DNA from: Cubamyces lactineus
Lineage: Eukaryota > Basidiomycota > Agaricomycetes > Polyporales > Polyporaceae
Length of the DNA: 64,000 bases
Direction: 5' to 3'
NCBI GenBank assembly: GCA_022376465.1
Contig: JACDTU010000012.1
Span: forward strand, 1-64,000
Made by a program: the position numbers and the translations under genes. The notes beneath the pieces were generated by a model that was not told the DNA's origin, did no database searches, and was given only the letters and a program-made list of their open reading frames with translations. Positions 45,512 through 56,672 of the stretch are shown here, piece by piece (position 1 is the first letter of the stretch; every line of letters begins with the position of its first letter).

Positions 45512-47163
45512 ATGCCTTCGGACCAAAGTACCTGGATTGTCTCTGTTCCCGAGTCTGGTGATGCGGAAGGTCTCTTCCATGAACTGTCCACCAAGCTATG
45601 TTCGAGTAGCAAGTCTGTCCTGCCGTCCAATCTCGCTCAGCTCGCGATCCCATCCTTCAAGGTCAAGCTCGTGTCTGCATGGATTTGACAGAGCAGCGAA
45701 CTCAACTAATTACCTATAAAGACAGGAACACTAGACTCCCTCGTCACATTGTCCGAGGAACTGCCCAAGCACGATACGTTCTTTACAGCCACAGTCGCCA
45801 AGACGGTCGATACGCTTCGTAACCTGCTCAACAACGACCCTCGGAAACTCTCCCAACATATCCTTGTAAACGAGCAACCCGTCGACACGTATCTCCTGAA
45901 AGGATGGTCATGGAACGAGGGTCGATATGGCGTGCAGCGGTCATTGCGGGAGATGATTGATGTCCTCAACAAGGTGCGCACTCACGTACTGCCTTTCCCT
46001 ACATGTAATCCAAGTGAAGACTGTGTTATAGGAAATGACATCAATCGACAACGTGATGAAATCGAAGCTGAATAACTATAACCTGGCGAAGGGTGCTTTG
46101 GTCCAGTTGCAACGGAAGAAGACGTATGCATGCCATTTATGCTACCTACGGTACCATCTGACCACGACGGTAGAGGAAATCTATCAGTGCGGTCCCTAGT
46201 GGATGTTGTTCGCCAGGAGCATTTCATCAACGACTCAGAGTACCTTCAAACAGTACTGGTAGCTGTTCCAAAGTGAGTGATCAGCGGGTTCGTAACGAAA
46301 TGCGCCTTCGAGGTAGGTTTAACCCAATGCGCCACATAGGAATCTTGTCAAGGACTGGAACGCGAAATATGAACGATTAACCTCCATGGTGGTCCCTCGT
46401 TCATCTGTGTGAGTGCATCTCCGCGACATCCCGATTCACATTGTGAGCTGATTCAACATCAAGCCTGATTTCGTCAGACGACGAGTACAGTCTGTTCGCT
46501 GTGGTGGTCTTCAAACGGGTACACGATGACTTTGTGCAGAAGTGCCGAGAGAACAAGTACGCGCTATTGTGCTCACAGGCATTTAAGTTCAAAGCAGACT
46601 GATTGTATTGCACAGGTACATTGTTCGCGAATTCACCTTCTCGGAGGAGGCAATCGACAAACAGAGAGAAGAACTGGAAACCGCAGATACCACTGAGAAG
46701 GAGCTATGGGTCAGTAACGGCTACGCTTGGCTTATCGCACGGGCACTGAATCGCAGATGCACGTCAGACTGAGCTCCTGCAACTATCACGGACAAACTTC
46801 TCTGAGTCCTTCCAGATTCTCGTACATCTGAAGGTTGTCCAGCTCTTCGTAGAGAGCGTACTGAGATACGGTCTCCCGGCGCATTATATCGGATTCTTAA
46901 TCAAGGTGTGCCTCACTATCGACGTCATGCCTACTTGCGTGCCTGACTGTTACCTCCAGCCCGAGCCCAAGACGACCAAACGGACCTTGGCGACCCTCCA
47001 GTCGCAGTTCGCGTACCTCGGGCGGAGGGCGAACCCCGACAAGCTGAAGAGCAAATCAGGCGGCAGCGGTCCGGCAGAGGAGGCGGTCGGCGAATATCAG
47101 AACCTCCTCGAACAGGAGTTCTTCGACTTTGTGCTGTTCGAGATCCCCTGGATCGTACTCTGA
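45512..47163 (+). CDS. VMA5: V-type H+-ATPase subunit C
   Basis: Nine exons: 45512..45661, 45722..45973, 46032..46123, 46174..46272, 46340..46408, 46464..46556, 46616..46709, 46768..46905, 46960..47163 (396 aa, the usual length). Family features: MPSDQSTWIVSVPES start, LPKHDTFFTATVAKTVDTLR, KSKLNNYNLAKGALVQLQRK, GNLSVRSLVDVV, FINDSEYLQTVLVAVPK, YSLFAVVVFKR, VVQLFVESVLRYGLPAHY. Subunit C bridges V1 and Vo at the vacuolar membrane and controls reversible assembly. All junctions keep phase. The splice at 46408/46464 needs an AAG acceptor rather than the downstream CAG. Confidence 0.95.
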
Positions 47164-48540
47164 GCAGATTCGGCAGGCGGAGCGCCGCCGCCCCCCTCGC
47201 GCGTAAGTCGTGCGTTACGACGGCGCACACTCGCCGAGCGCGGTGTTGAGCGGGTGGGCACTGGGCGGCGCCCATTCGGACCGACAGACAGTTGTATTAT
47301 GATACGCAGATGAACGCAACCCCCTACCTCCTACTCCTGGTCTAGGCTAGGCTACGGGGCGAAGTCCAATGTTACCCCTACATACCCAATACGATCTCCT
47401 GAACGCTATCGCCGGGTCACGACCGGCAGCCCCGGTGCCTGATATGGGAACAGCGTCCAGTCGCCTCCTGTGTCGTCTATTCGTAGCACCGACGCTACCG
47501 CTGCTGTTATCCAAGTTTGCACTCCCCGGGAACTTGATGTTTCCGCTTGGGGACACCCAGTGGTCCACGAGCCGGTCGAGGCTCTCCCCAAGTTGCGGTG
47601 TTAGTCCATTTCTTGAATCAGGTGCTGCAAGTCCCGATCGGACATGGTCCGGACCTAAATCACCACAAAGGTCATAGACTCGCAGCAAACTCCTCTACGT
47701 CAAGGCAACGAATTTGCCTTCGCCTTTGCCTTCGTGCTCACCCTGTTTCTGTCCACGTCGCCGCCACGGTGGTGGCACCTTTGATCGCGGATGGGAGGGG
47801 AGGGGATCCGGAGAACCTCCGCAGAAAGGATAGACTCGGGTTCGGACACTCTGCCGTGGGGAAGGGGCTGGAGTTTGGGTGGCCCTTCCGACCTTCTCAT
47901 CCCGCGGCTCGCACGTTCGAAGGGAGAGAAAGTATTGGATTGATACGATATGATACGTATGGATTGGACGGTCGACCAGCCCCGGTCCCTGCTTACAGGC
48001 TAGGGTGTTAAGAGAGAGGATAGGATAGTATCGACACATCTTTTAGCTGCTGCTGCTATGGTACACGATTCGTCGAGCAGACGCGAGCAGAGGGAGTAGT
48101 TAGGTACGGCGTACGCAAGGATAGGAGTCGACAAACTGACACAGCAGTGGGAGAGAGACAGAAAGAGATGGAGAGAGAGATGGTTGAGAACGACAGATGG
48201 AAAGTGAGAGATTTCGGTAGATCAGACGGCGGGAGAGAGAAGAGAGAAGAGCGAGCGGAGAGAGCGGACGAACACGTTCGAAGTCTAGAAGCTAGTAACG
48301 TAGAGACGCGCGTGGGACTCTGTACTTGGGGAGCGTGTGGAACGGGCATTGGACGTGGTCAGATGAAGCAAGAGAAGGACGATAACGTTAAGAACATATG
48401 TACACCCAGCGTCGTGGGCTTGCTCAAGTCCGTGAGTGGGGAAGAGCGCATTCGAGACAACCGTCCTACGGAGCCTTCGTCTATGGCGCGTCTTGATGAC
48501 TTCGTTGGAGCACCTGGCGAAAGGGGTTAAACGCAACGCA
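47164..48540. other. Convergent intergenic region, ~1.4 kb
   Basis: Between the stops of VMA5 (+) and the multi-KH gene (-). A purine-rich tract (GAGAGA-type) runs from ~48147 to 48272. No exon recognised. It is long for a convergent spacer in this window. Confidence 0.5.
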
Positions 48541-51500
48541 TCACAGGCCGAGGTTGGAAATAACGCGAGAGACCTCATCCACGGGATCTTCCTCGAGACC
48601 CAGACCGGAACGACCCATGCTGTGCGCGCCCGGACCGAGCGCAGACCCTGAACCACCCACGACCTGTCCCCGCGAGCCAGCAGGAGGACCATACACGCTC
48701 GGGAACAGCGGCGCAGTCGCGGACGAGGGACTGGAAGTTCCACCAGTGCCGGTACCGCCGAGAGATGTCTCCGGCGACTCGGGGCGCGAGAGCCCAGAGC
48801 GAGGAGCCTCGCTGATTCGAGACAGCGAGAACGTCAAGTCCAGAGACTGCGCACGGTTCGTCAATGAGCGAGGCTTGCTGAGCTGGTCCTTCAGCTTGGA
48901 CTCGAGAAGCGAGTCGGAGCCGCGCTTGATTGCGTCTTCGGCAGTATGAGTGCGATGGTGCATGCCGGTACCCTGTACAGATGATGAGGTGTAGCAAGCG
49001 ATACAAATGGAGGACTGTTGCTTACAATAGGCGCCATTGGAGGCCAATACTCGTTGCTTGACGAGCCAGGGACGTAGTTAGACTGTACATCATAGTCGTC
49101 TTCCTCCTCCAGGTGGTAGATGTACGAAGGGGAGTTGTTGAACAACGCCTTCACGTCGGGCGACGAGCTCGCAAGACGTAACCGCCTGTCAATCATCGAC
49201 TCTGACGGACGGCCCAGGTCTGCAGAGTCTACGGTAGAAGTCAGTAAAGCGACATTCGTAGGGAAGAACGCTAACGCGTACTCTGATGGCGTGTCCGAGC
49301 CGTAGACAGAACCTTGCTATCGAAGTGCGGGAAGGCGTCGGTGAATGAATCGCCACGCTGGTGCGTCCGCGACGTTGCCGAGGGGTAGACATGGACGTTA
49401 TGCTCAATCAGGAACTGTTCGAGCATCTCGCGCGCCGTGGCAAGGTAGTCGCTGTTGCTCCGTTGGCATCTGAACTTGAACGAGCACTCCGCCGGAGGTT
49501 CCTGCATGGACCCGTTCGTGACGGCGCCACCCTTGATGTTAGGCGAGATGACGACCTGAAGCTCACGCTTTACGCGCTCCGTGAAGTTAACGAAGTCAGG
49601 AGACTGGCATATGCGCGAGAGGTCAGGATGCGGTGGGACAGCCATGTCCGCCTCGAACGGCACATGATCCTGCAGAACACGTTAGTACCGGGGGTGCGCG
49701 TGCGCGTAACATGGGCTTACGAAAAGCATGGTGGCGGCAATTTGCACTTGGCTCTCAGGGCCGAAGATGGTGACGAGATCCGAAGCGGTCTCTTTGTCCG
49801 GGAAGCGAACCGTGCAGTTAGTCTTCGCCTCAATGTCGTGGATGAATATGCTCTTCTCTCCAAGGAGGGTACGGTGATAGCGTCGTGGAATAGACACGGT
49901 CTCGTTGATGTAATCCTTGTCCTGTGGCATTTGGTGAGACACGCACGGTTGAGAAAGCCGAGGACGTCACGCACCTTCGGGTTCACGAGCTCCATGACCG
50001 CCTGCTTCAAGTTCTCTAGGTTCATGGCATTCTTCGCAGGGGTACGTGCGATTACATTGTCCTCGTTGTCGTTGTACCCACCCATGGCGGCGAACTCCTC
50101 CGCGTTGGAGAACTTGACGTAGACGCCGTACTTCTTCATGATGCGCTGGATACTGCGTCCGCCGACGCCGATGATCCGCTTGTGATACGACTCAGGGACG
50201 TGGAACGAGATCTCCGCGGGGAGCTCTTCTTGCAAGAGAGTGAGCCCCTGCAAGACCGACGCATCGCTGCCGGCGATGTCGATGAGGAAGTTGTGTTCGT
50301 TGAAGGTCTCAAACTTGATCTTGACGCCCGTAGTCTGCATGATCTTGTTGATCTTGCCGTTCTTCTTACCGCTGATAAATTCACGGTGCTCGTTCGCCAG
50401 CTCGATCTGGAAACGAATCTCATGATGGAAAGTCTGCAAACTAGTGTTAGCTGCCTGCACGCTACACAGTTGATGGTGGCGCTTGCCTTCACGATGTCCA
50501 GCTCGAGAAGCATAGAAACTGCAGCACGAACTTCGTGCTCAAGACCGTGCATCTCGAAGCACATGCCCTTGAAGACGACCTCTGCGCCCGAAGCGTAAGA
50601 CACCTGCTTCAAGATTGCCGAAACCTGGGAAGGATTCAGGCTCGTAGAGGGCATTAGGACGTTGAATTGCGCCGGAAGCAGCCACAAAGAGGCGACGTAA
50701 AATTGGCAAGCCTGGACCGCCGTCAGCAAATCCCGGATGGGTCGGGCGCGAATCACTCACCAGTTGCATGATGGACCTGATGGTCCGCTGAACATTGACT
50801 CGGTTGTCGCCGATAACCGTAATTAAACTGGTAGAACTACCAATAGGAGGGAATTGAATGAAGGTGGCGTTGTCGTGCATGAGAGCTTTGAGGTCTTCCG
50901 CACGCTCCGTGACCATCCAATCCATCTTACGAGGAAGGACGGCGCTATCCCTCGAGATGAGCTGTTTGCCCTGCATAATAACGATTAGTACTAATCGAAC
51001 TGTGCATCGGATACGCGAACCGGACCTTGTTGAGGGACATTTGGTACAGCATGTCACGCGCACGTTGCACCCCAAAGAACTCCCCTGTGATCCAGATGGT
51101 GTTCATGCTGGACTTGCTGGCCGAGCCATTGGGAGAAGTGTTCGAGGGCGACTGGCTGAAATCGGGACCGAGAAGGCCCTGCAGCGGGGACGGCAGGTAG
51201 ATATTGGTCGCGGTCTCCTCTTGGATAGTTTGAAGCACACTCCGCTTTCTGCCCGCAATGATGGAATGCAGCGTGTTCTCAATCTCGCATGACTCCGCGT
51301 GCAAGCCGCTCTGTCAACCTGTCAGGAAATGAACCAAGAAAGAAACAAAGAACCACGCACCAACTCGTCCAGCATAACCAGCAACCGCACGCGCGCAAGG
51401 TCGACCGAATCTCCCTGACCGGTGATGACGAGCTCACACACCCTCTCCGACTCAAGACCGGACCATCCGGCGCTACTGGTGATTCCATCTGGAAGCGTAC

Positions 51501-52058
51501 GGTTGGACAGCGACATCGGGCTGTTGACGACCGCGATATGCGCGTAGGTCTGTGAAGCAATGTCGTCGAGGCGACGCCTGACCTCTGTCTTGAGCGTCGG
51601 CTTGGAGGCGGGGGAATCGAGGATCTCCGAACGGGCAACTTTGATAGATGCGCGGTTCTGTACACCTGTCAGGTCCAGACACACAACCCCTTCGTTCGCG
51701 CTGGCGGACGCACCTGCACCGGGCAGCCTTTGAGAATCATGCCCCTGGCCAGCATGACCTGGGGATACGCTCCTGAGATCTGGAAGTTCCAAGCCCTGCC
51801 TTGGTCGGCGGGGGTGAAAGAGATGTGGACGCCGTGGATGCTCATGGCCATCATGGCGAGCTTTTGAAGGGTGTCATAATCTGTGGGAGACGCAGTCCCC
51901 TGAGGATCTGCGAGGCCATTGGAAGAGGGCTGCTGGATCTGGGAGTAGGAGCTTGCGCGACGAAGCTCTGAGCGGGAAGGAAATTCAAGAGAGTTGGTGG
52001 GGGAATGAGCGTGTCGCAGACGACGAGGATAAGTAAAAGATGTGGTGTAGATTTCCAT
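48541..52058 (-). CDS. Multi-KH-domain RNA-binding protein (vigilin/Bicaudal-C-like)
   Basis: Ten exons: 52058..51714, 51657..51361, 51310..51026, 50970..50761, 50711..50493, 50433..49975, 49921..49721, 49669..49282, 49228..49026, 48972..48541 (1012 aa). Repeated KH folds are visible. Clear GxxG-type loops are at 234-237 (SIIAGRKRS), 474-478 (FISGKKNGKINKIM), 541-546 (RIIGVGGRSIQRIM) and 626-629 (LLGEKS). Other copies look degenerate (for example residues ~73-113). The C-terminal ~300 residues are Ser/Pro/Gly-rich. KH repeats bind single-stranded RNA, and related proteins control mRNA translation or localisation. The intron after 50493 could instead begin at 50486 with a GC donor (GTGAAG|GCAAGC); both keep frame. 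The start follows a CT-rich leader. Confidence 0.88.
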
Positions 52059-52605
52059 AGTCCTTGGAAGAGAGGGGAATGGCGTGCCGGGGAGAGGGTT
52101 GTAATACAAGGTGAGGGAAGGGGGACGGGGTGTTAGGGAGACAGGAGGGTATGCGGGTAGAGTGGGGGTATGGACAAAGTGGTATCCGAGGAGGAGGGCC
52201 CCGCGCAGCCTCTGAAGAAGAGAAGGAGGCTGGTCGTCGTCGAGAAAGAAGGACGAAAACCGAGAGTGAGCGTATAGGAGCAAACGACCCTCATCAAATA
52301 TCCGCCAGAACGCATTCCGGCGCTTCGGCCTCCTCCCCCGGCGTCTCCTACACTCGCCCACCGCCCACACTCCGACTCCCCGCCCCGCCCCGCCATTATC
52401 CGCCCGCATTTTCCACTCTAAATTTTCCACTCCCGCTCGCCCGGACCCCGCCGGCCGCGTCCTCCGCCGCCCCTCTTCCGCCACTCACCCTCGATCGCCC
52501 AAACTGCATTGCCGGAATCACCATAGGGCCATGACCAATCCTTGTTCCTCGCATTCCAGGCCCGCGCTATGTACCTAGTGTAATGCACACACCGTCATGC
52601 ACACC
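52059..52605. other. Upstream region of the multi-KH gene
   Basis: Contains the CT-rich 5' leader and promoter of the KH gene (minus strand) and the 3' flank of the RNF14-like gene. The minus frame stays open to 52484 but is low complexity and probably untranslated. Confidence 0.5.
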
Positions 52606-54356
52606 TCATATCACCTCGAACCCCTCCACCGGCTGCCACTCGTCATCGATGCTCTCCACGTCAAACAACTTCGAGAAACATCGCAGCCCCGGCGTCGAGA
52701 AATGCTTGTACGGCTGCTTCCGGTCTAACCGCGCCCCGCATCTGTAGCAGTAGTGCTCCCCGCACTTGACACAGGTCATCTGCGACACAAACGTACACAA
52801 CTCAGCGTTTCGTCCCACCAGCCAAGACCCAAAAAAGAAACACCCACATGGTTGCAGCCCGACGACTTCTCCACGCGCAGGTCGCAGGTAGGGCAAGACG
52901 TCCCCGTGCTTCGTTCTAGCCATTCATGGAACGCCCGTTCCTGCTCGTACTCCTCCACCAATTTTTTCAGCGTCGTCCTACCGTAGCGCATCTCCATCTG
53001 CTTCCGCTCGACGGAGCCCTCCGCAAGCGCGATGTATTCCAACACCAACGTCTTCGTAGCCGATATAGGGCATTGCGAGACCGGTCCATGCCTTCAGGCT
53101 CATGTTTCAGCAAAAATGCGCCGCGCGTTGCATTCTGAACAGCTTGGGCTAGCACCCGCACTCACCATGTTCGTTTGCAATACGAGCAGAACGAATATCC
53201 GCACTCCGGACACGTTCTCAGTCTCTCCCATGGCGACCCCTCCTCCACATTCTCCGGCTTCGGCACAGGTGTCTGGCAAAGGCCCATTGGACAATGGACG
53301 AGCGTGGGGTCTGTGACCCGGTAAGCCACCCTTATAACCCGACATGCTATGGAGAAAGCTCACCCTTCTCGAGCGCGCGTTTCATCCGCAACCACCTCCA
53401 ACGGAGGACCTCCTCTTCGGTTGCCACCCGTCTCACCTCTTCCTCAGTCGCTTCCCGCTGTTCTTTCACGCACGCGGGATCTGGACAGCCTACCCGGCCA
53501 ACGTCCCCTTCCTTGATACATAGCTTCCAAAAGTCTTCCAGGCACGAGCGACAAAATACGTGTCCGCAGGAAAGCATGGCGCAGCGAGCGCCCTTGATTG
53601 ACGTTAAGCATACTTGGCACTCGAACGAATTCGCGGAGAAGCGGGCCGCCTGTGTGGACGTATCAAACTTCTCGAGTATGGGAAGTAGCAGACCCGGCGT
53701 CGGATGTGGAATGCTAGGATGAATATCGTGAAGTCGGTCAATGTTTAGTATGCAGGACATGAGCGCATAACATACCGGATAATCCGTCTGCCATCTACCG
53801 TCGACGATAACCCCAGCGCATCCAGGAAGTCTCCGCTCCGGATCCATTCCATCCAGTTGTAGAGCACGCCTTCGCCCTCCTCCCACATTTCCGCCAAGCG
53901 GCCACGCAGGTCGAAGCGGGTAAGGGAGAGCCAGGAATGGGTGGCATGGATCGTGCGGATTTGCGGTGCGGTGTACGGGTAGCTTGCCGGTATGCACACG
54001 TCGAGAAGAATGGGCGGGAGGGTCGAGAGCGAGATGGTCTTCGGCGGGGCGTTTGCGGAGCTCGAGGCCTGCGTCGGTGCCGCGGCGGCGGGGCTGCTAC
54101 TAGATGATCCGTTCTCCGTCAGAACGTCGCTTTGTATCGATACGGCGGTCGCGTCGGGCAGCTCCACAGGTACCTCAAGTCTGATCATGCCCTTTGAGGA
54201 GGTGTCGACGGAGAGGCACTCCGGGTGTATCGACTGGAAAGGCAGCGCATGAGGCTTGTCTGGCGTGTGCGGATCACTTCAGGTAGGACGTACCTCCAGC
54301 ACAGCTATCTCCTCCGCCTGCAATGATGCGCACAGATCGAGGTCGTACGTGTCCAT
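52606..54356 (-). CDS. ITT1: RWD-RING-IBR-RING E3 ubiquitin ligase (ITT1/RNF14-like)
   Basis: Six exons: 54356..54294, 54233..53776, 53713..53364, 53310..53166, 53091..52848, 52779..52606 (477 aa). The RWD domain (~1-165) has LCASLQAEEIAVLESIHPEC and ILLDVCIPASYPYTAPQI. RING1 starts C206/C209 (CQVCLTSIKGARCAML, LSCGHVFCRSC). The IBR follows (HCPMGLCQTPVP ... CPECGYSFCSYCKRTWHG), then a helical linker. RING2 starts C405 (CPTCDLRVEKSSGCNH), catalytic cysteine predicted C418, then CVKCGEHYCYRC. RNF14 ubiquitinates stalled translation factors and RNA-protein crosslinks; yeast Itt1 binds release factors (family knowledge). An upstream in-frame ATG at 54497 would add 47 residues, but the RWD begins near 54356. 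Confidence 0.92.
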
Positions 54357-54544
54357 TGAATCGTTCAATGCGCCTTGCCGTAAGGTGACGGAGGGGGATA
54401 GAAGGCGTAACGAGAGCCCTGGTAGAGAAAGAGGTACAAAGTGGCTGCCGCGGCGGCACACTTTCTGCAGCAGTGCAGCACGCTGAGTAAGTGACATGAT
54501 GAGCAGTGCGTGATAGGGTTAGGGGTACCGATTAGGTATCCTAG

Positions 54545-54742
54545 TTAGCCAAACGACCAAGTTCGAAGCATCTGTGAGTGGATCTGGGCATCGTATACGA
54601 TGGTCTGAGCAGAGAGTGACTCCTCCGGGAGGACGACGGGGACGGTGGTGAGCACAGGACGCACATGGTCGAGAGAGCGCACCGCTAGTTGGACAGCTGT
54701 AGTGAGAAGATGCCGAAATAACCTCGCTTCGGCATGCGTCAT
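54545..54742 (-). CDS. Possible small protein, 65 aa
   Basis: Single uninterrupted frame starting MTHAEARLFRHLLTTAV and ending MLRTWSFG. The composition is protein-like, with two predicted helices and PVVLPEESLSAQTIVYDAQ between them. It lies just upstream of, and in the same direction as, the RNF14-like gene. No family recognised and no splice evidence. It could be a real small gene, a 3' exon of something larger, or chance. Confidence 0.28.
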   Translation of the reverse strand: MTHAEARLFRHLLTTAVQLAVRSLDHVRPVLTTVPVVLPEESLSAQTIVYDAQIHSQMLRTWSFG

Positions 54743-55397
54743 CGCGCATGGCGGCGCTCACGGCACGGAACACCGCAGATGCGTTGGCTGGGGACAGGTG
54801 GTAGTGCGCATACAGCGACAGCGGTGGCTTGGCCCAGCAGACCCGCCGGAGAGTTTGAGGGCAATCCGTTTTTTTTCAATCCCTCAAAACGACCCCCGTA
54901 TGCCAAAGTACTAGCGTCGGTTGAAATTTCGGAGTATTCGCCAATACGAATGCGTTCTATCTGCTCCAGCTGGAGGCATGGCGATGCTAATCTCAGACGC
55001 TTGGCTAACAATTGATGGTGACGACCCCGGACTCATTGCCTAACTTTATTCGTATCTAGCAGGCATGTTGACGGAAGAGGACACAAAACATCCATAGCTC
55101 ATGATCACATGCGAGGATTTCGACGAGGGTATGATACAGGAAGCGCGGGATGGTCATAGAATAGAGGTACAGTCGACGTAAGATAGCACATGGTTGCAGA
55201 ACACAATACTCCCTTGCCCAAAAATACCCATCCATAGTGTCCCCAAAGCCCAGAGAGAGATGTCCGATACCCAAAACCCAAGAGAGCGTTGCATGAGGAG
55301 CGATTGACCCGGGAAACTACAACTACAATGCGGAAGACGGGATGCTGATGCGGCGAACAGATGACAGATCGGAGGAAGCGGAGACGTGGGGAGGAAT
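54743..55397. other. Intergenic region
   Basis: Downstream of the 141-aa orphan gene (-). It includes a poly-T stretch near 54871. A minus-strand frame from ~55011 to 54739 has no motif and was not called. Confidence 0.5.
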
Positions 55398-55940
55398 TCA
55401 GCCCGCCCGCGGGCACTTCTCAAGCCGCGCCAGGGAACCCTGACGTACGAGTGATTAATGAGGACGACGCAGCGTAGCGACGCGCACGACTCGGCTTACC
55501 TGCGGAAGAAGCATCGCGTCCTCCAGGCTGCGCACGATGATGTGGGCCCAGTCCTGGCAGTTTGAGCTGTTTTGCCCGCGCTTGCGATTCTGGGAGTTGA
55601 CTAGCTCGGCGGCAGTGTCGCTATACGCCTCTAGGGTGCACAGGACATTGTCGTTGACCTCTCCGAGGAGGATTCTACCGCCGTACGCGCCGGACGGATG
55701 GTTGCTTGTCAGGTGTACACGTCGGACGACTCGAGAGGTGTATCGACCAGACTGCTCGCTGGTAACCTGAGAAAAATGATCATTAGAGGAGGACAGTAAT
55801 CGGCGAGCCAAGGGTCCACTCACCTCGTACACTGTTGCATATGCGCGGTCGTGAGCCTCGTAAGTGACAGCGAGGGTCCAATGTTTTGGGGTAAGCTTAG
55901 AGGCAGCCTCGTACCACACCAACCAGAGGTATCCACCCAT
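55398..55940 (-). CDS. Hypothetical Agaricomycete protein, ~141 aa
   Basis: Three exons: 55940..55824, 55766..55500, 55439..55398, phase 0 junctions with GTGAGT and GTAAGC donors. Features: LWLVWYEAASK, HWTLAVTYEAHDRAYATVYE, SNHPSGAYGGRILLGEVNDN, SNCQDWAHIIVRSLEDAMLLPQ. The pattern HW..(L/V)..Y..HD.A plus NCQDW is reminiscent of small Agaricomycete orphans related to papain-like folds (a Cys in NCQDW and a His upstream), but I cannot name the family. An upstream exon ending near TVSF (before GTGAGC at ~56011) would splice in phase and may supply the true start. Confidence 0.68.
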
Positions 55941-56672
55941 GGTATAGACAGCTGAAAGGTAGAGTGTGTGAGTGTTAGGATGCGAGGTGGAAAGATGGGT
56001 TGCAATGCTCACAGAATGAGACGGTAGGCTGAGTGGTATATGTACAGGCAGCTGGACGCCGACGGACCCTTCCGTGTACTATAAACGACTGTTACATATT
56101 CGTGTGGCAGCGCAAAAGGGAATTAACTGGCTTTAGGAGGTCGTTGGCTGTAAGGGATTAGAGCGAGCGAAGGTGCGTAGTATGTGGACCATGGACCGAA
56201 GGCAGCGTGTGAAGTGGGCAACTAGGCGACAACGATAGAGGCGAGTCCGGGCTCTCGGAGAAGAGGGGCGCCAGATTAGAAGTTGAGGACGCTTCTAGTG
56301 CATCGGCGTGGGCTCATGAGAGCTGGAGGTGCGCTGTGACCATGCTTGTGCGAGAAATCTTCGAAGTCCGAGTGCTCTGCCGCTGTGCCTCGCCGTCCAT
56401 GCTGCTGCTCAGCACCAATCCAGTTTGATCGTCCGCGTCCGCGACGCCCAGATCCCCACGTGGCCCCCTCCCCTCTTGCCTTTTTCGTCAAACTTTCTCT
56501 CCTCGGACCTCCTCTGCTCAGGTACGCTATTGCTACCTCCGTCTCGTCGGCCTGTCTCTCTTCTGCTGCTCTCATGTACCTGCTTGACGTCTAAGGCCCT
56601 CGAGCTCAGCTCGGACATTACTCATCATCGGCCTCGCGTACTACTCGGTCTTTGGACTTGCATCTTCCGGAC
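55941..56672. other. Divergent region between orphan gene and URB2
   Basis: May hold a 5' exon of the orphan gene (around 56015-56090, minus strand) and the CT-rich leader of URB2 (56460-56670). Nothing else recognised. Confidence 0.45.

Noticed and set aside
52059..52484. N-terminal extension of the multi-KH protein
   Set aside because: Open but low complexity, with a CT-rich leader just before the ATG at 52058; no conserved residues.
54739..55011. Minus-strand frame of 90 codons upstream of the small 65-aa frame
   Set aside because: Begins at TTG rather than ATG, crosses an A-run and has no recognisable motif.
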